Shown here in pieces: positions 41,526-52,306 of a DNA stretch of 64,000 nt. Source of the DNA: Choristoneura fumiferana (taxonomy: Eukaryota; Arthropoda; Insecta; Lepidoptera; Tortricidae); the NCBI RefSeq assembly GCF_025370935.1, contig NC_133476.1, positions 16,857,039-16,921,038 on the forward strand, in the 5' to 3' direction. The number at the start of each line of letters is the position of its first letter. Positions within the stretch are counted from its first letter, which is position 1. The notes beneath the pieces are model-generated. The model made no database searches, had not been told where the DNA came from, and was given only the letters and a program-made list of their open reading frames with translations. Position numbers and translations under genes: made by a program.

Positions 41526-41685
41526 CGGATAATTATCCGGACAGCTGAGGAGTGGAATGCCCCGCCTGCGTCTGTGTTCCCTGATCGCTACAATCTGGCC
41601 GTCTTCAAATCTAGGGTGAATCGGCATTTATTGGGCAAGCGTGCTCCATCTTAGCCCACATCTTCGCATACCATCAGGCGTGATT
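41526..41685 (+). pseudogene. Jockey-like RT C-terminal fragment (copy B)
   Basis: Counterpart of 24080-24257. Same terminal residues to the stop at 41652-41654. Upstream in-frame sequence is changed (CCCGGATAATTATCCGG palindrome). Confidence 0.75.
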
Positions 41686-42410
41686 GTGGTCAAACACAAG
41701 CTTATTTCTGTATAAAAGAATCTCGTGACATAGAACTGTGAAATTTTGCCAAGAGGCTTGCAAAACAGGCTGGGCAAACTCTGAAAACTTCCGAACTGCA
41801 AAAAATAACTTCGTTGACAAAGATGAAAACTTATTTTTTGTTTATCCCTTTAGAAATATAAGTTTTACACAAAAAAATAGTTTTTCTTGTACAAGAAATT
41901 GAAAATTAAGCTCCATAAAAGCGTTGTAAAATGATCTCATCTTACTAACATGGTGCGTGCGCGCACGTAAAACATCAGGTTACTACGTGTCATCAGTGAA
42001 TAGCCATCGGTTCGACGACATTTACGACGGCAGTAAAATTTTGCACACTTTATATTTAAAACAATTCTTGCATATATATATATTATGTAAGCATCAAATG
42101 TTATGTTAGGGCAGTTGCACAACGACTGCATTCCATATGCATAATAACTGTCCCCTGCCGACTGCACAATTTTTTTCCACGGCAGTTACATTTTATAATG
42201 CCTTCAAGGTAACAGGCGGCAAATAGCGTATCTAAAAAAAACATTTTTAAGTTTCTATACCATCTGATGTAGAATGACTAGGTACAGTATTTACACAATG
42301 ATATGAGTAGGTAGGTAATTAAAAAGTTTTTTTTTGAGATACCGCCTTTTGCCTACAGAGTGCAGTAGGTATAGTCGGCAAAACTGCAAACAAACTGAAC
42401 CCTAGTTGCG
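41686..42410. other. Gene-free stretch (copy B)
   Basis: Counterpart of 24258-24980, with the same GCAGTTGCAC/GACTGCA words. Confidence 0.4.
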
Positions 42411-42412
42411 AT

Positions 42413-42888
42413 TGAAAGTTAATAGTTGCAGTTACGTTTCAGTTAGAAAGCAGTCCGTCTGTAACGGCCCTTACTTTGCCATCGGTGCTTTAATGAATCC
42501 GTGTCCATTTCTCAAAACGAGATGGCAATAAAAGATACATCATAAGCAGCCTTTCGTTAAACCGATGAGACAGGCTCCTGCCGCGCTCTCCGTAATGTAT
42601 TTTAACACAGCGATCGCCCGGCAGGTGGCCTTTACTACCAATAAGTCGTTTTTCACCGTTTGCGAGCGTTCTTTTGTTTCGAACGTTCAAATTCATAGAG
42701 AGACGTGCCTGATTTATTACGAAGAGAATTGAAGTGGTAAATGGATCAGAAATTGTGTTTGATTTACAAGTCGACGAGGAGATTATTAATTTCCTTGTTC
42801 TTAGAGAGCTATACATAGAACAATAGATAATAGGAGGAATAGAAATGACATGCGAGCTAATAACGAATACAATACAGTGACTCATTAT
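42413..42888. promoter_or_regulatory. Candidate conserved non-coding block or 131-codon minus ORF (copy B)
   Basis: Counterpart of 24985-25460; the frame at 42490-42885 differs by one codon. Confidence 0.3.
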
Positions 42889-42904
42889 TGAACATCACAA
42901 TATT

Positions 42905-42993
42905 ATACTGAGCGGCAAAAATCTGGCCCTCAAATGTATGCAGAATCGGTAATTTTGTACGAAGGGTGGGCCAAATTTTGTGCCGCTGAGTAT
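42905..42993. mobile_element. 89-bp foldback MITE (copy B)
   Basis: Counterpart of 25477-25565; same length. Confidence 0.8.
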
Positions 42994-43090
42994 ATAAGCA
43001 AAACTGAAAACAGAGGTAGAGAAGGTAAGCAATAAGTTGCCTAATCACCCAGTTGGAGTTCAGAGCGATCTCTTCCAGGCAGCCTATATA
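42994..43090 (-). mobile_element. LINE-tail-like fragment at the end of copy B
   Basis: Contains GCGATCTCTTCCAGGCAGCC. Homology to copy A breaks across this motif: CCCAGTTGGAGTTCAGAGCG here against CCCTGTGCCCTAGCG in copy A. Confidence 0.5.
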
Positions 43091-43919
43091 ATATGAAAAC
43101 GTACAGAATAGATTTTAGCAGATTGTGTAATTTTCACCAGACTAAAGCATAACAGCAATAATTTTATGTCAAAAAGCTAACTATACATACGAGTACAATA
43201 CACATTTTCAACAAATATAAATAGATAGATACACAGCAATATAACTAACTATAATAACTCTCATACACAAGATAGTGCTTCGTAACCATAGACTATCATA
43301 GCATAGTATGCCTATGTATAGCCATATACCATAAATGTATTTACTTCCCCAGTTCAGTCTGTACCGAAGTTGATTGCTCAAAAAAATAAAGTAATTACAG
43401 AGATGATGGTTAAAAAAAAATTGCGTCTCACTGGTGACTACTGAATGTACTAAAACCCATGAAAACAAAAAAGTCGGCTCATTGACAGCGAGCGCGTCGA
43501 TAATATTGCTATATATTTTTTCGATAACATTTCTATTCCTCGATGGAACATACCTACTCGTACTTACTTATATATTTCATGAAGAACCGGTTGCATTTCA
43601 TAAACAAAGCATTATTTTAAAACTGCTGATGTTTAGACAGTCTATTGTTTTCGTTAACAAATGAGCTAGTATGTACGTACAACTTTGCTCGCCATTCTGA
43701 GTGCTAAGTCATTCCATGAAATTTATTGTTGTTGGGCTATCTTTAGGTGTAAAAATTATAGTAGCGTTTGGTGATAAAATGTTTATTTTAAGATGGCTTT
43801 GTTTTGTGCCAAGTACATTGTGTATTCCCCTGTCTTTGTTTACGTGTGGCACGTTAAATCGCGGTCTAAGAAATAAGTTTTTGGTAAAAATTTCATTTTT
43901 GATACAAGCCTTTTTTTGC
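43091..43919. other. Unique AT-rich sequence, no gene seen
   Basis: Four frames of 73-86 codons (for example 43701-43922 plus) are hydrophobic because of T-richness. None has a recognisable domain. Confidence 0.45.
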
Positions 43920-44215
43920 TGACCGTACTTTTGTTGATTGTACTTGCATTGTCACCCAAACTAAATTTGCATACCAAATTTCAAGTCGATGCCATTAACC
44001 GTTGAAGAGTACCGTCCTTCGGAGACGATCCTGGCCGGATTACCAGGATGTCACTACCAGATTATTGTATTGTCACGCAATTTACATAAGTATGCCAAAT
44101 TTCTAGACAATCTGACTACTAGAAGTGGGTCAAATTTAACTTTCAAAATACATAGATATGCGTACCCGCACATACATAGATACGAGTACATAGTTACAAG
44201 ATACATTGCAAGTTA
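43920..44215. repeat. Possible interspersed repeat with internally duplicated half
   Basis: TTGTCACCCAAACTAAATTT then GCATACCAAATTTCAAGTCG (about 43950-43990) is echoed by TTGTCACGCAATTTACATAA then GTATGCCAAATTTCTAGAC (about 44070-44110). The 75-codon frame at 43989 is part of it. Confidence 0.4.
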
Positions 44216-44761
44216 AATAAAAGCTTTTAAAATCCAGTGTAACATAGCCTTTAATTCTACATTGAAGAGTTAAAATCCCTATTTTGTGAAGAAATGTGCT
44301 TCTATATTTTTCCCAATTGACGCAATGCAGTCACATGATATATTTGAGAAATTTCATTACGTTTAGTTGCTACGGGTTGCGGTTTTATTTATAGTCTGAA
44401 CTCTATATCTTACATTGGAACATAAATTTTCCCTCATATCTATTGGGATTTGCAACGTGAAAAATATTTTTACCTAGTTGTAGCATGATGCTAAAAAATT
44501 ACAGGGATATAAAACTGAAGTTTCGAGCACACTAAAATTTATATTTGTATTAGGTTCTCTATAAAAATATGTTGTCTGGAAGAGATCACTTTTCAGCGAT
44601 AAGACCGCCTATTTTCTGCTATGCTTTTTGTGCTTTTGTTTAATCATTGAATGATTTTGTGGTGTGCAATAATAGGATATTTGTATTGTATTAGTTACCG
44701 GAGTGTGATCACGGCGAGACAAAAAAGTATGTGTAACTTTACTAACCGTGAATAATTAAAA
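44216..44761. other. AT-rich sequence, no gene seen
   Basis: No frames, RNA boxes or repeats recognised. Confidence 0.45.
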
Positions 44762-44880
44762 ATTGTATTGTATTTTAAAACTCTTTATTGTACATAAAAA
44801 TACATGAAAATAACAGAACACAGGATAATAAGATGTACAAAGGTGAACTCATCCCTTAAAGGGATCTCTTCCAGTTAACC
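44762..44880 (-). mobile_element. LINE 3' tail (CAATAAAGAG family)
   Basis: On the minus strand: CTGGAAGAGATCCCTTTAAG, GTGAACTCATCCC complement, CATGTATTTTTATGTACAAT and AATAAAGAGTTTTAAAATAC, with a poly(A)-signal-like AATAAA. A familiar lepidopteran LINE 3' end; only the UTR is present. Confidence 0.75.
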
Positions 44881-45002
44881 TTTGAACGATTGACAGGATA
44901 TCAGACACAAGAGTAGACACTACGAGTACAATGAAAAGATAAAAGAACCGAAATTTTAAATTAACTCAAACAATGCATTATAAATACACATATGTATGTG
45001 TT

Positions 45003-45050
45003 GTATTAGTGTGTATCTACATATAAATGTATATAGGTACACACTAATAC
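45003..45050. repeat. 48-nt hairpin, 22-bp arms
   Basis: GTATTAGTGTGTATCTACAT (45003 onward) pairs with GTATATAGGTACACACTAAT (45029 onward) at 19 of 22 positions around a 4-nt loop. Confidence 0.6.
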
Positions 45051-45289
45051 ATAATAATAAAGTCAATAAACTAATACATATCAAGATAAGTAAACTACAT
45101 GTAAAATACAACACAATTTTTTTATGATAAATATTTAACGTTATTCGTCCATTTTTTGCGTCATCCTAAGTCCCTGACCTATGCCGTATTGGAACATAAT
45201 ACAGGCTGTATTATTACAGTAATTTACGTACAGACACAAAGTTTTGCCATCTCTTGCATATATAATTTATTTCCCTCGCAAGTCTTGCG

Positions 45290-45375
45290 CGAGCCAATAT
45301 AGGGGTTAATTAAGCCGAACCGGTAATTGATGGCCATTTTAATTAAAGCCGGGACTAAGACAAAGATAGATGCCA
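45290..45375. promoter_or_regulatory. Candidate enhancer-like block with homeodomain motifs
   Basis: Three TAATTA/TAATTG-type sites in 60 bp (GGGGTTAATTAAGCC, CCGGTAATTGATGGCC, TTTTAATTAAAGCCGGG) in otherwise non-repetitive, GC-richer DNA. Confidence 0.3.
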
Positions 45376-46533
45376 CATCTTTATAATTACGATATTATCT
45401 GGCGTACCTATGTTTTTGTGTCTATGACTATGTTAACATTAAGTATCTTCACAGCTACCATTTTCACAGGAACATCAAAAAAGTAATAAATAAAAAAATA
45501 ATCAAAAACCCGACTGCCTTGAAAATTTTTTAATAGGTAACTAAAACTACAAGGAAAAAATAAGTCTGGTAATCTAGAATTAGGTACTTACTGGAAAATG
45601 AGCTGATCGCGATTTCGAATGAGTCCCGACTGTTGAATTTTAAGTTAGGTACTTATGAGTTCTAGACTCGTAGCACTCATTTTTCCATTTAAGTTTTTAC
45701 TTAAAGTTTTTTTAAGACAGGCGATTTTTTTTAAAAGTTTTTATCAATCGTCTCACAGGACACAGACAAAATTGAGGGCAACATCTAGTTTGTATTCAGC
45801 TTGTGAAGTTAGAGTTATGACTGCAAATATTTTTTAATATCTTTTTGAGATTTAATCCAGCTGGAATATTAACGTTTGCATATGAATAGAATTCAAACGG
45901 AAATATGCGGTAAAAGAATTTAATAAACGTGATGAAATTCAATATAAATATATCTGTATGGTAACACTTTAAATTTTTATACAGAAATGCAACCGGGTGC
46001 CTTTTTCTATGTTAGATCTACTACTTATTGGTGTATTTGGAAACACATAAGGCTTTCACGGAATTACCATGATTGTTAATAAACAACTTAAATAAATTTA
46101 GGGGGATCTGCGTACAATAAACATATTGTTATATATTTCTAAGGCATTCTATCTTAATATTTGTATTCTAAATTAACGACATTTGATGTAACTACTTATT
46201 CTATGCAAATAAATCTTCTATTATCTTACCGAACTCTTGATTTGCGAGTCAGCCTGCACTGAACAGTTTTATTCATTCAGTGAGCACTGGTGTATTTTAT
46301 TTAAGTAATTAAAGCTATATTGGTTGTTAAGATTAGGATGGGTTCATTTATAGTGGCTTGAGATTAATCGGCATATTGGATTGATCTCACTATTTTTTAT
46401 CGCCAAAAGGGAGTATGCATTGTGCCATAAACCATTAACTATAGAAATCCCATAGTTTTTTTTTTAGAAAGAAATGGAATGCAAACTCATTCGCTAGTAT
46501 TTTCCTTATTTTTCAGCAGATATTGATGATTTT
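45376..46533. other. AT-rich stretch, no gene seen
   Basis: Contains the repeat-like phrase AAAACCCGACTGCCTTGAAA (45508). Short frames only. Confidence 0.45.
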
Positions 46534-46640
46534 TAACCGACTTTAAAAAAGGAGGAGGTTCTATGTAATGTTTGTATTTTTTTTATTACTCAGTTAATTT
46601 TAGACCGATTTTCAAAAGTATTCTTCTGAGGTGGTCCCAT
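46534..46640. mobile_element. Fragment of a CCGACTT(T)AAAAAAGGAGGAGG repeat
   Basis: AACCGACTTTAAAAAAGGAG then GAGGTTCTATGTAATG, a lepidopteran interspersed phrase. Boundaries unclear. Confidence 0.45.
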
Positions 46641-47002
46641 TCACACGAAGGCAAGATCTGGTGATGGGATGCTAGGGAAATCGAGGGCAAACCTCAAATT
46701 TTATAGGCACACCTATGGCGATTTTGGCATTTTTAGCATAAAGATAAGCATTTACATTCAGACAGTATCATTTGGTAATCTGGACCTGATGAAGAAGACC
46801 GTAGATGACCAATGGAACTCGTCAAAGCTAAGTAATGCTCGCTCGCTATAAACGATCATGATTAATATACCTAGATAAGCGACTAGGAAGAAGCTTTAAG
46901 TTCATGATTCTTTCGAACTGATCTGATGCTGAAGCCAGAAGGTAAAAAAAACGTAACTAAGTCGTGTTTGGCACAATGGAATCGTTGATGTAAAATGTGA
47001 GA

Positions 47003-47343
47003 AATAAAGAAAATTTTTAACAAAAAAGGAAAACCGACTCCAAATAATAAAAAAATAACAAAAAATGGGACCGACTACAAAACCCTTGAAAATATTATTC
47101 TAGGTACCTACTAGCTCGAAGTCGGTGACTCAGCACGACCCAGCACCCAGCAGGAAGCATTGAAACCCATAGTATGTAGGTGAGGTAGACGACTATTGCT
47201 CCACTCCTGCTGGCTCGTGCTGAGGCACCGACTTCGAGCTAGTAGGTACCTAGAAAAATATTTTCAAGGGTTTTGTAGTCGGTCTCATTTTTTTTATTTT
47301 TTTTTGGAGCCGGTTTTACTTTTTTGTTAAAAAGTTTCTTTAT
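47003..47343. mobile_element. Long inverted-repeat element, ~130-bp arms
   Basis: The left arm 47003-47138 (AATAAAGAAAATTTTTAACA, ACCGACTACAAAACCCTTGA, CTAGCTCGAAGTCGGTGACT) is mirrored by 47214-47343 (CACCGACTTCGAGCTAGTAG, TCAAGGGTTTTGTAGTCGGT, GTTAAAAAGTTTCTTTATT). The unpaired centre (47139-47213) is short. Transcribed, it would give a long dsRNA hairpin. Confidence 0.85.
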
Positions 47344-47427
47344 TACGTCATTAGTTTTATTTTCTAGTTTTGTACGACGTTAAGTTGTTTAAGAGAAAAA
47401 ATGTGTTTCTTGCATATTCCCTCAGGT

Positions 47428-47500
47428 CATCCCAGCCTATATACGTCCCACTGCTTGGCACAGGTCTCCTCTCAGAATCAGAGGGCTTGGGCCATAGTTC
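47428..47500 (-). mobile_element. S3 3'-end fragment
   Basis: CATCCCAGCCTATATACGTC, CCACTGCTTGGCACAGGTCT and CAGAGGGCTTGGGCCATAGT are the reverse complement of the S3 3' end. Confidence 0.75.
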
Positions 47501-47565
47501 TATATAAATCTGATACATATTACACAATATATTCGAGGTTTGTTCCGCGTACCTTGATTTTAGAG

Positions 47566-47661
47566 CAGCTCGATATTTCAGCACAGTTATACCAGCATAC
47601 CCGCAATTCTCCAGCCGTCTCGTGATCATGGCGCATGCAACTGTGCCGAAATATCGAGCTG
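47566..47661. repeat. Inverted repeat, 23-bp arms matching at 22 of 23
   Basis: CAGCTCGATATTTCAGCACA (47566-47585, arm to 47588) and TGTGCCGAAATATCGAGCTG (47642-47661, arm from 47639) flank a 50-nt loop. The 119-codon minus frame at 47357-47716 traverses this, S3 and the long inverted repeat and is not a gene. Confidence 0.65.
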
Positions 47662-48087
47662 ATACATATTCCCTATTGTTGGTAAAATATACTTGAATAA
47701 ATACAAGAATAAACACATGCTAATACTCATTTACATTTCTGTTTTTCTCACCGAGACACTTCAACAAAACACAATACTGCTATCAAGCTTTACAGTCTTC
47801 CTTCATCTATACCATATTAGTTCGCCTATAGGCTATCGCCGATAGCCAGCGGTCAGTGGGTTCGATTATGGCGTTATTTATTACACAACGAAGCAACTAA
47901 TTAAGCTTTGATAGAAAGTGTATCATAGAACGAGAGCAGTTTATTACGGCCCAGCTACCAGTTCAGAGATATACCCGTTCTATCGAACTCGTTACCCATG
48001 ATCGGTTTTACGATGCAATTTGTTTTGACATACGAAATTGAGCTTGATAAAAGATAGATAGTTGCAAGTGGATGGTATTATGTATCA
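47662..48087. other. Unique sequence, no gene seen
   Basis: A weak tRNA B-box-like GTGGGTTCGATTATGG at 47857 has no matching A box at tRNA distance. Confidence 0.4.
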
Positions 48088-48619
48088 GACTAGAGTTTAC
48101 CCGCGACTTCGCACGCGTAAATGAAAGAAAGAAAGAAGACATTTATTCACTAACATAGAGACACATATACAGTAAAAATTATCATAAAATAACTATTCGA
48201 TCTGATAGTTACAATTGAAATTCCGGGATTTTACAAAATTTTCCATGGGAATTTAATTTTTATTGTGGTCTTCAATGAGAGACTCTAAACCCAGCGGTTG
48301 AAATTTCAAGATTGTATTGTATCCCTATCCCGTAGGAATATTAGGATAAAAAGTAGCCTATATGTGTTATTTTTATTCGTCCAGCTATATACCTACACCG
48401 TCCAGATACCGAATTTCATGACTTTGAGCCCAGCGGTTGTTATTTCAAGAATTTATCCCCATTCCGTGGAAATATCGGGACAAAAAGTATCCTGTTTTAA
48501 TCCAGGTTATAAACTAAGTTTTTCATTCAAATCCGTCAAGCAATGCAATTGCAAATTGCAAAGCGTGATGGAGAAACAAACATCCTTACTCACATACAGT
48601 CACATTTATAATATAATAG
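48088..48619 (-). mobile_element. Helitron-like (Lep1-type) repeat, internally repeated
   Basis: Edge GACTAGAGTTTACCCGCGAC. The internal unit (ATCCCGTAGGAATATTAGGA, AAAAAGTAGCC; then CATTCCGTGGAAATATCGGG, ACAAAAAGTATCC) occurs about twice, and the end is ACATTTATAATATAATAGGA. The 117-codon frame at 48298-48651 is a translation of this repeat. Confidence 0.6.
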
Positions 48620-48666
48620 GATGTATATATTTTATCCCAATTAAATCATAGTTGGAAGGATGTATA

Positions 48667-48810
48667 TAGAGTCGAGGTCAAAAATATCTTTACATTTTAG
48701 TTAGTACCTTGGCACTGTACGCCTTCTGACAATTTTGTAAAAAAAATTTCAAACATGAAGTGACAGCGACAAGGTAGTAAAATGTAAACATATGTTTAAT
48801 CTCGACTGTA
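48667..48810. mobile_element. MITE with ~45-bp inverted ends
   Basis: TAGAGTCGAGGTCAAAAATA and TCTTTACATTTTAGTTAGTA (left) are mirrored by TAGTAAAATGTAAACATATG and TTTAATCTCGACTGTA (right). Confidence 0.75.
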
Positions 48811-49158
48811 CAGTACAACTATTTAGAATGTTAATGTCGCTCGGGACTCATCGGTTTTCTTCGTTTTCCAGAAGATACAAATGAGAAAGAAAAAGAAAAC
48901 CCATCTTGTGTTTCAAGTTCCGAAATAGATTAACAAACTATCGATTTACTTTTGTATAAATACGCTGTGTCGTAAAGCCACAAACTTCGATTGTAGCTTC
49001 CTTGCTCACCTATTGGCTTTAGATGTAAGTGAAAATCTTAGAAAAACCTTTTCTGACATGAAAGAAGAAGAATGTTGTACAGAACGTATCCAAAGGGTCC
49101 CAACGCAGCTCTATGGCTGTCACTCACTTGTCCGTCTGTCCGTCTATTTTCTGTCGCA
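48811..49158. other. Unique sequence, no gene seen
   Basis: The 71-codon plus frame at 49013-49228 runs into an S3 repeat and is not called. Confidence 0.4.
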
Positions 49159-49331
49159 CTTCACATACACCATTGAATTAATTCGCAGGTTTGTGCAGGT
49201 TTTCTCACAATGCCTTCCTTCACCATGAAGCTCGTGGTAAATTTCGAAAAACTCAGAGGTGCGACCCGGAGTTTGAACCCATGATCCTGGCTTAAGAGGC
49301 CACAGGTCAAACCAGTGGCCACCACAGCTTT
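49159..49331 (-). mobile_element. S3 SINE-like repeat, 5' half with tRNA-like head
   Basis: Minus-strand order: head AGCTGTGGTGGCCACTGGTT, B-box region GGTTCAAACTCCGGGTCGCA, CCTCTGAGTTTTTCGAAATT, then CATTGTGAGAAAACCTGCAC. This supplies the head missing or decayed in other S3 copies. Confidence 0.75.
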
Positions 49332-49768
49332 TAGTGATGTCTTAATATAAAGTATAATTTGATCAAGCTCACTCCGGTTATAGCAACTCAAAAAGACAAC
49401 AGAAGTTTTAAACCTCACAGTTCACTATCTACATATTCACTAACTTAGAAGAAGCAATTTAAACTGTAATATAAAGTTAAGTATCTGTGCCCTCTGCTTA
49501 GATTTGTTGCCGCAAGCAATACTAATGTAGCGAGCGTAATCGAGAGATAAATCTGAGCGCCGTCATTAAAATAGTTCTCGCCGTGGATGTTGATCAAGTA
49601 CTGTAAAAACACCCACCCATGTTACAGGATTTATTGTTTTAGTGCAGTCGTTTTGTAACAAAATGGGAGCATTATTAATAAGAAGCATGTTGGTATTTGG
49701 TCAAAGAACAGCGGCTAGAGATAATTAAATCGAGAGAACTTGGTCTCAGATGTTTTCTAATGTGATCA
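49332..49768. other. Unique sequence, no gene seen
   Basis: Nothing recognised. Confidence 0.4.
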
Positions 49769-49967
49769 TGCACTGAAAAAAAAAAGGATAGCTGAACTAG
49801 TTTGACGTTTAGTAGTAGTTAAAAATTATGCTAATATTGCAAAACTGGTTTTGTAAGACATCACCCAACTTTTATCTACTATTAGGCCTTAGTTTTGTCG
49901 TCACTCAAGTTATGTTACAAGCAACACATTTTTTTGTTACTGTTAACAAATCTTTTTTTTCAGTGCA
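49769..49967. mobile_element. MITE with TGCACTGAAAAAAAAA ends
   Basis: TGCACTGAAAAAAAAAAGGA at the left and TCTTTTTTTTCAGTGCA at the right are inverted; the core is AT-rich and non-coding. Similar design to 6289-6509. Confidence 0.75.
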
Positions 49968-50671
49968 GAGAAATAAATACGTACTCTAATAGTAGATTGT
50001 ATAACGAGAGCATAAAACGAGCTATTTTACCCGAGGCGTTCATATAACCAAATAGTGGATAGACACGTCGAGGGGAAAATGGGTTTAATGCTAGAGTTTT
50101 ACACTCTGCTTTTCACTTTAATTGCGAGGAGATGAAATAACGACAGTGGAAATATTGTTCACTTACTAGGTACTTACCTTCTATTTTTCGTGCATTGCTA
50201 ATATAATAATAAATATTTAGTTTTATTGATTTATTTGATTGATTTTGAGTTATATAAAAATGAAAAAATATTATAAAAATATATAAACTTGTTGTTTGTG
50301 GCTGTCAACACCTGACTACCTTGGTCTTAGACGAAGATTTTACTTTATGCACTAGAGCATAAAAAGTCATTTTATGTCGCCTAGATCCAGCATAAACACG
50401 AACTTTACGAGCATAAGAAGTGAAAAATATCATTTTACTCAACTTCGTTTTAGCTTATAAATTTAAATTATATTAAAGGGAAAAATATCAAACTCATTCG
50501 TTATTCCGAGGAAGTTTTAATTGATTTGCGCCATTGTACGTGATCAATCATTGATGATCTAAGTCAGTGGTCCTACCTAAATAGTGCGTAGCTTTGGCCT
50601 CGTAAGTCCTAACTTTTTATAGAAGACCGTGCTGTATGATAGACTGAGCCCAGAATATAAATAATAATAAA
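49968..50671. other. AT-rich stretch, no gene seen
   Basis: AGCATAAA/TTTTATGC words recur between 50340 and 50450, forming weak inverted pairs. No gene. Confidence 0.4.
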
Positions 50672-50873
50672 TAAATATCATGGGACACTTCACGCCAATT
50701 GACCTAGTCCCAAACTAAGCAAAGCTTGTACTATGGATACTAGGCAACAGATAAACACACTTGATATTGAACATCCAAGACCCGAAAACAAACACTCGTA
50801 TTATTCATACAAATATCTGCCCCGGCCGGGAATCGAAGTCAGGTTCTCTTACCACTTGGCCATCCGGTCATCA
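50672..50873 (-). mobile_element. S1 tRNA-derived SINE
   Basis: Minus strand: GACCGGATGGCCAAGTGGTA head, a shortened B-box region (CTTCGATTCCCGGCCGGGGC), body and TTGGCGTGAAGTGTCCCATG end. The tRNA head has lost about 20 bp relative to 10262-10504. Confidence 0.8.
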
Positions 50874-51737
50874 ATCACCAACACACAAACACACACACTT
50901 TCATATTTATAATATATATATGGATTATATTTTAAATGTCTTAGTCTTAGGCGGTTGAAAGCTAGCACAACTTACTAGAACTAGCTGTTTGCTGTTTGAC
51001 TGGTATTTCCTATACTAGCAGGACTTCAAACGTCAATTACAGGTGAAAAAATATGCAATTGCATGCTACCGGTATCTCTTCTCACGACTTGTTGCGATGG
51101 ATGATTAGCTGTCTTATATTGACTTTTTAAAAAACCTAACCTATAAATCTTTATCAACACTTAATTGATTCTCAATTATTTATTCAACCAATTAGGAACG
51201 CGTACGCACTACAACTTTTTACTACCTGCCAGTTTTAATGAATCTTCTTATTTTCAAACTTTGTAAGAAAAAAAAGTTGTCTTTAACTACTAATAAATCA
51301 TAAACCTGTCTGAATCGTCGGAGGATATTTTTTTCAATTCACCCTATTCCTAAAATTAACACCAGCAAGTAGCGTATGTTATTTACTATTTAAATCCAAT
51401 GTTACTTATAATTTTATGTGTCAGATTAAATATAAATTTGAACGTAGAAAGCCGAGGCACCAGACTGCGGCACGCAAATGCAAATTACTAAAACTGTTTC
51501 TACAGCAGTTTCAAAGCCGGACGCCACGAAACCAGGCTGCAGCTCTTGTAGGAGCGAATTACTGCGCGTGAAAACTATACGAGGAATACTAGGTACCTCA
51601 TCATCATTATCATCTTCCACACAGCTTCCTCTCAGGGCTTAGGCCTTTGGTACTATCGAACCAACTGAATCGTGACGCACTGTGGAACCTTTTCGTACAT
51701 AAAATATAATAAATATAGTGACATCGTATTAACCCGA
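50874..51737. other. Unique sequence; possible conserved patch
   Basis: 51450-51575 is GC-richer and contains CGCACGCAAATGCAAATTACT complement-type octamer words (ATGCAAAT). The 64-codon minus frame at 51426-51620 starts in an (ATG/CAT)n run that creates its acidic beginning, and is not called. Confidence 0.35.
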
Positions 51738-51872
51738 CCTGGACGACCTGGTTAAGATCGCGGGATCGCGGTGGATGCGAAAAGCACAAGACCGGTCTGA
51801 GTGGAGAGCCTTGGGGGAGGCCTATGTCCAGTAGTGGACGTCTTTCGGCTGACATGATGATGATGATGATGT
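51738..51872 (+). pseudogene. RTE-like LINE C-terminus with (GATGAT)n tail
   Basis: The decoded frame reads DLDDLVKIAGSRWMRKAQDR then SEWRALGEAYVQ, stop, WTSFG: the RTE-type C-terminus with the second Gln of EAYVQQWTS changed to a TAG stop. It ends in GACATGATGATGATGATGAT. The 81-codon minus frame opposite is a shadow. Confidence 0.8.
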
Positions 51873-52065
51873 ATTAATCGAGAAGGCAATTCACTATATG
51901 ATTTACTGTGAGAACGTTCTACGGTGGGTCAGGAGTCAAATGGTTCGACTGTACCTATTTAGTATAAATGACAAAAACTTTTTGAAGCTATGTGGGGCTT
52001 TCTCCTTTAGCACTCCCTGTACTCGTACTATCCAGAGCAAAAATATACAGGTTTTTATCCTCCCT

Positions 52066-52306
52066 TCCGCTATGGCTGCGCCATGGAATGCGGGTTCGAT
52101 TCCCGTGTCGGGGCAGATATTTGTATGAAAAATACGAATGTTTGTTCTCGGGTCTTGGGTGTTTACTATGTATTTAAGTATGTATCTATCTATATAATTA
52201 TATTGATCCGTTGCTTAGTACCCATAACACAAGCTTTGTTAAGCTTACTTTGGGACTAGGTCAATTGGTGTGAATTGTCCCGTGATATTTATTTATTTAT
52301 TTATGG
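52066..52306 (+). mobile_element. S1 tRNA-derived SINE with degenerate head
   Basis: B-box region GCGGGTTCGATTCCCGTGTC, body TTTGTTCTCGGGTCTTGGGT, end GGTCAATTGGTGTGAATTGT and (TTTA)n. The A-box half is poorly preserved. Confidence 0.8.

Larger units (their letters stand above)
26861..43084 (+). repeat. Large duplicated segment, copy B
   Basis: Begins at the first base after the gap with the same ACATTAAGGGGCTGTTTC as 10717 and follows copy A to about 43050-43084. It is longer by roughly 1.3 kb, almost all explained by the LINE insertion at 32151-33397. Confidence 0.95.

Noticed and set aside
47357..47716. 119-codon minus ORF
   Set aside because: It spans three different repeats (inverted-repeat element, S3 fragment, 23-bp inverted repeat).
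48298..48651. 117-codon plus ORF
   Set aside because: It lies entirely within a Lep1-type repeat and its edge.
51426..51620. 64-codon minus ORF beginning with an acidic MEDDNDDE
   Set aside because: The acidic start comes from an (ATG/CAT)n-type microsatellite; no splice or domain support.
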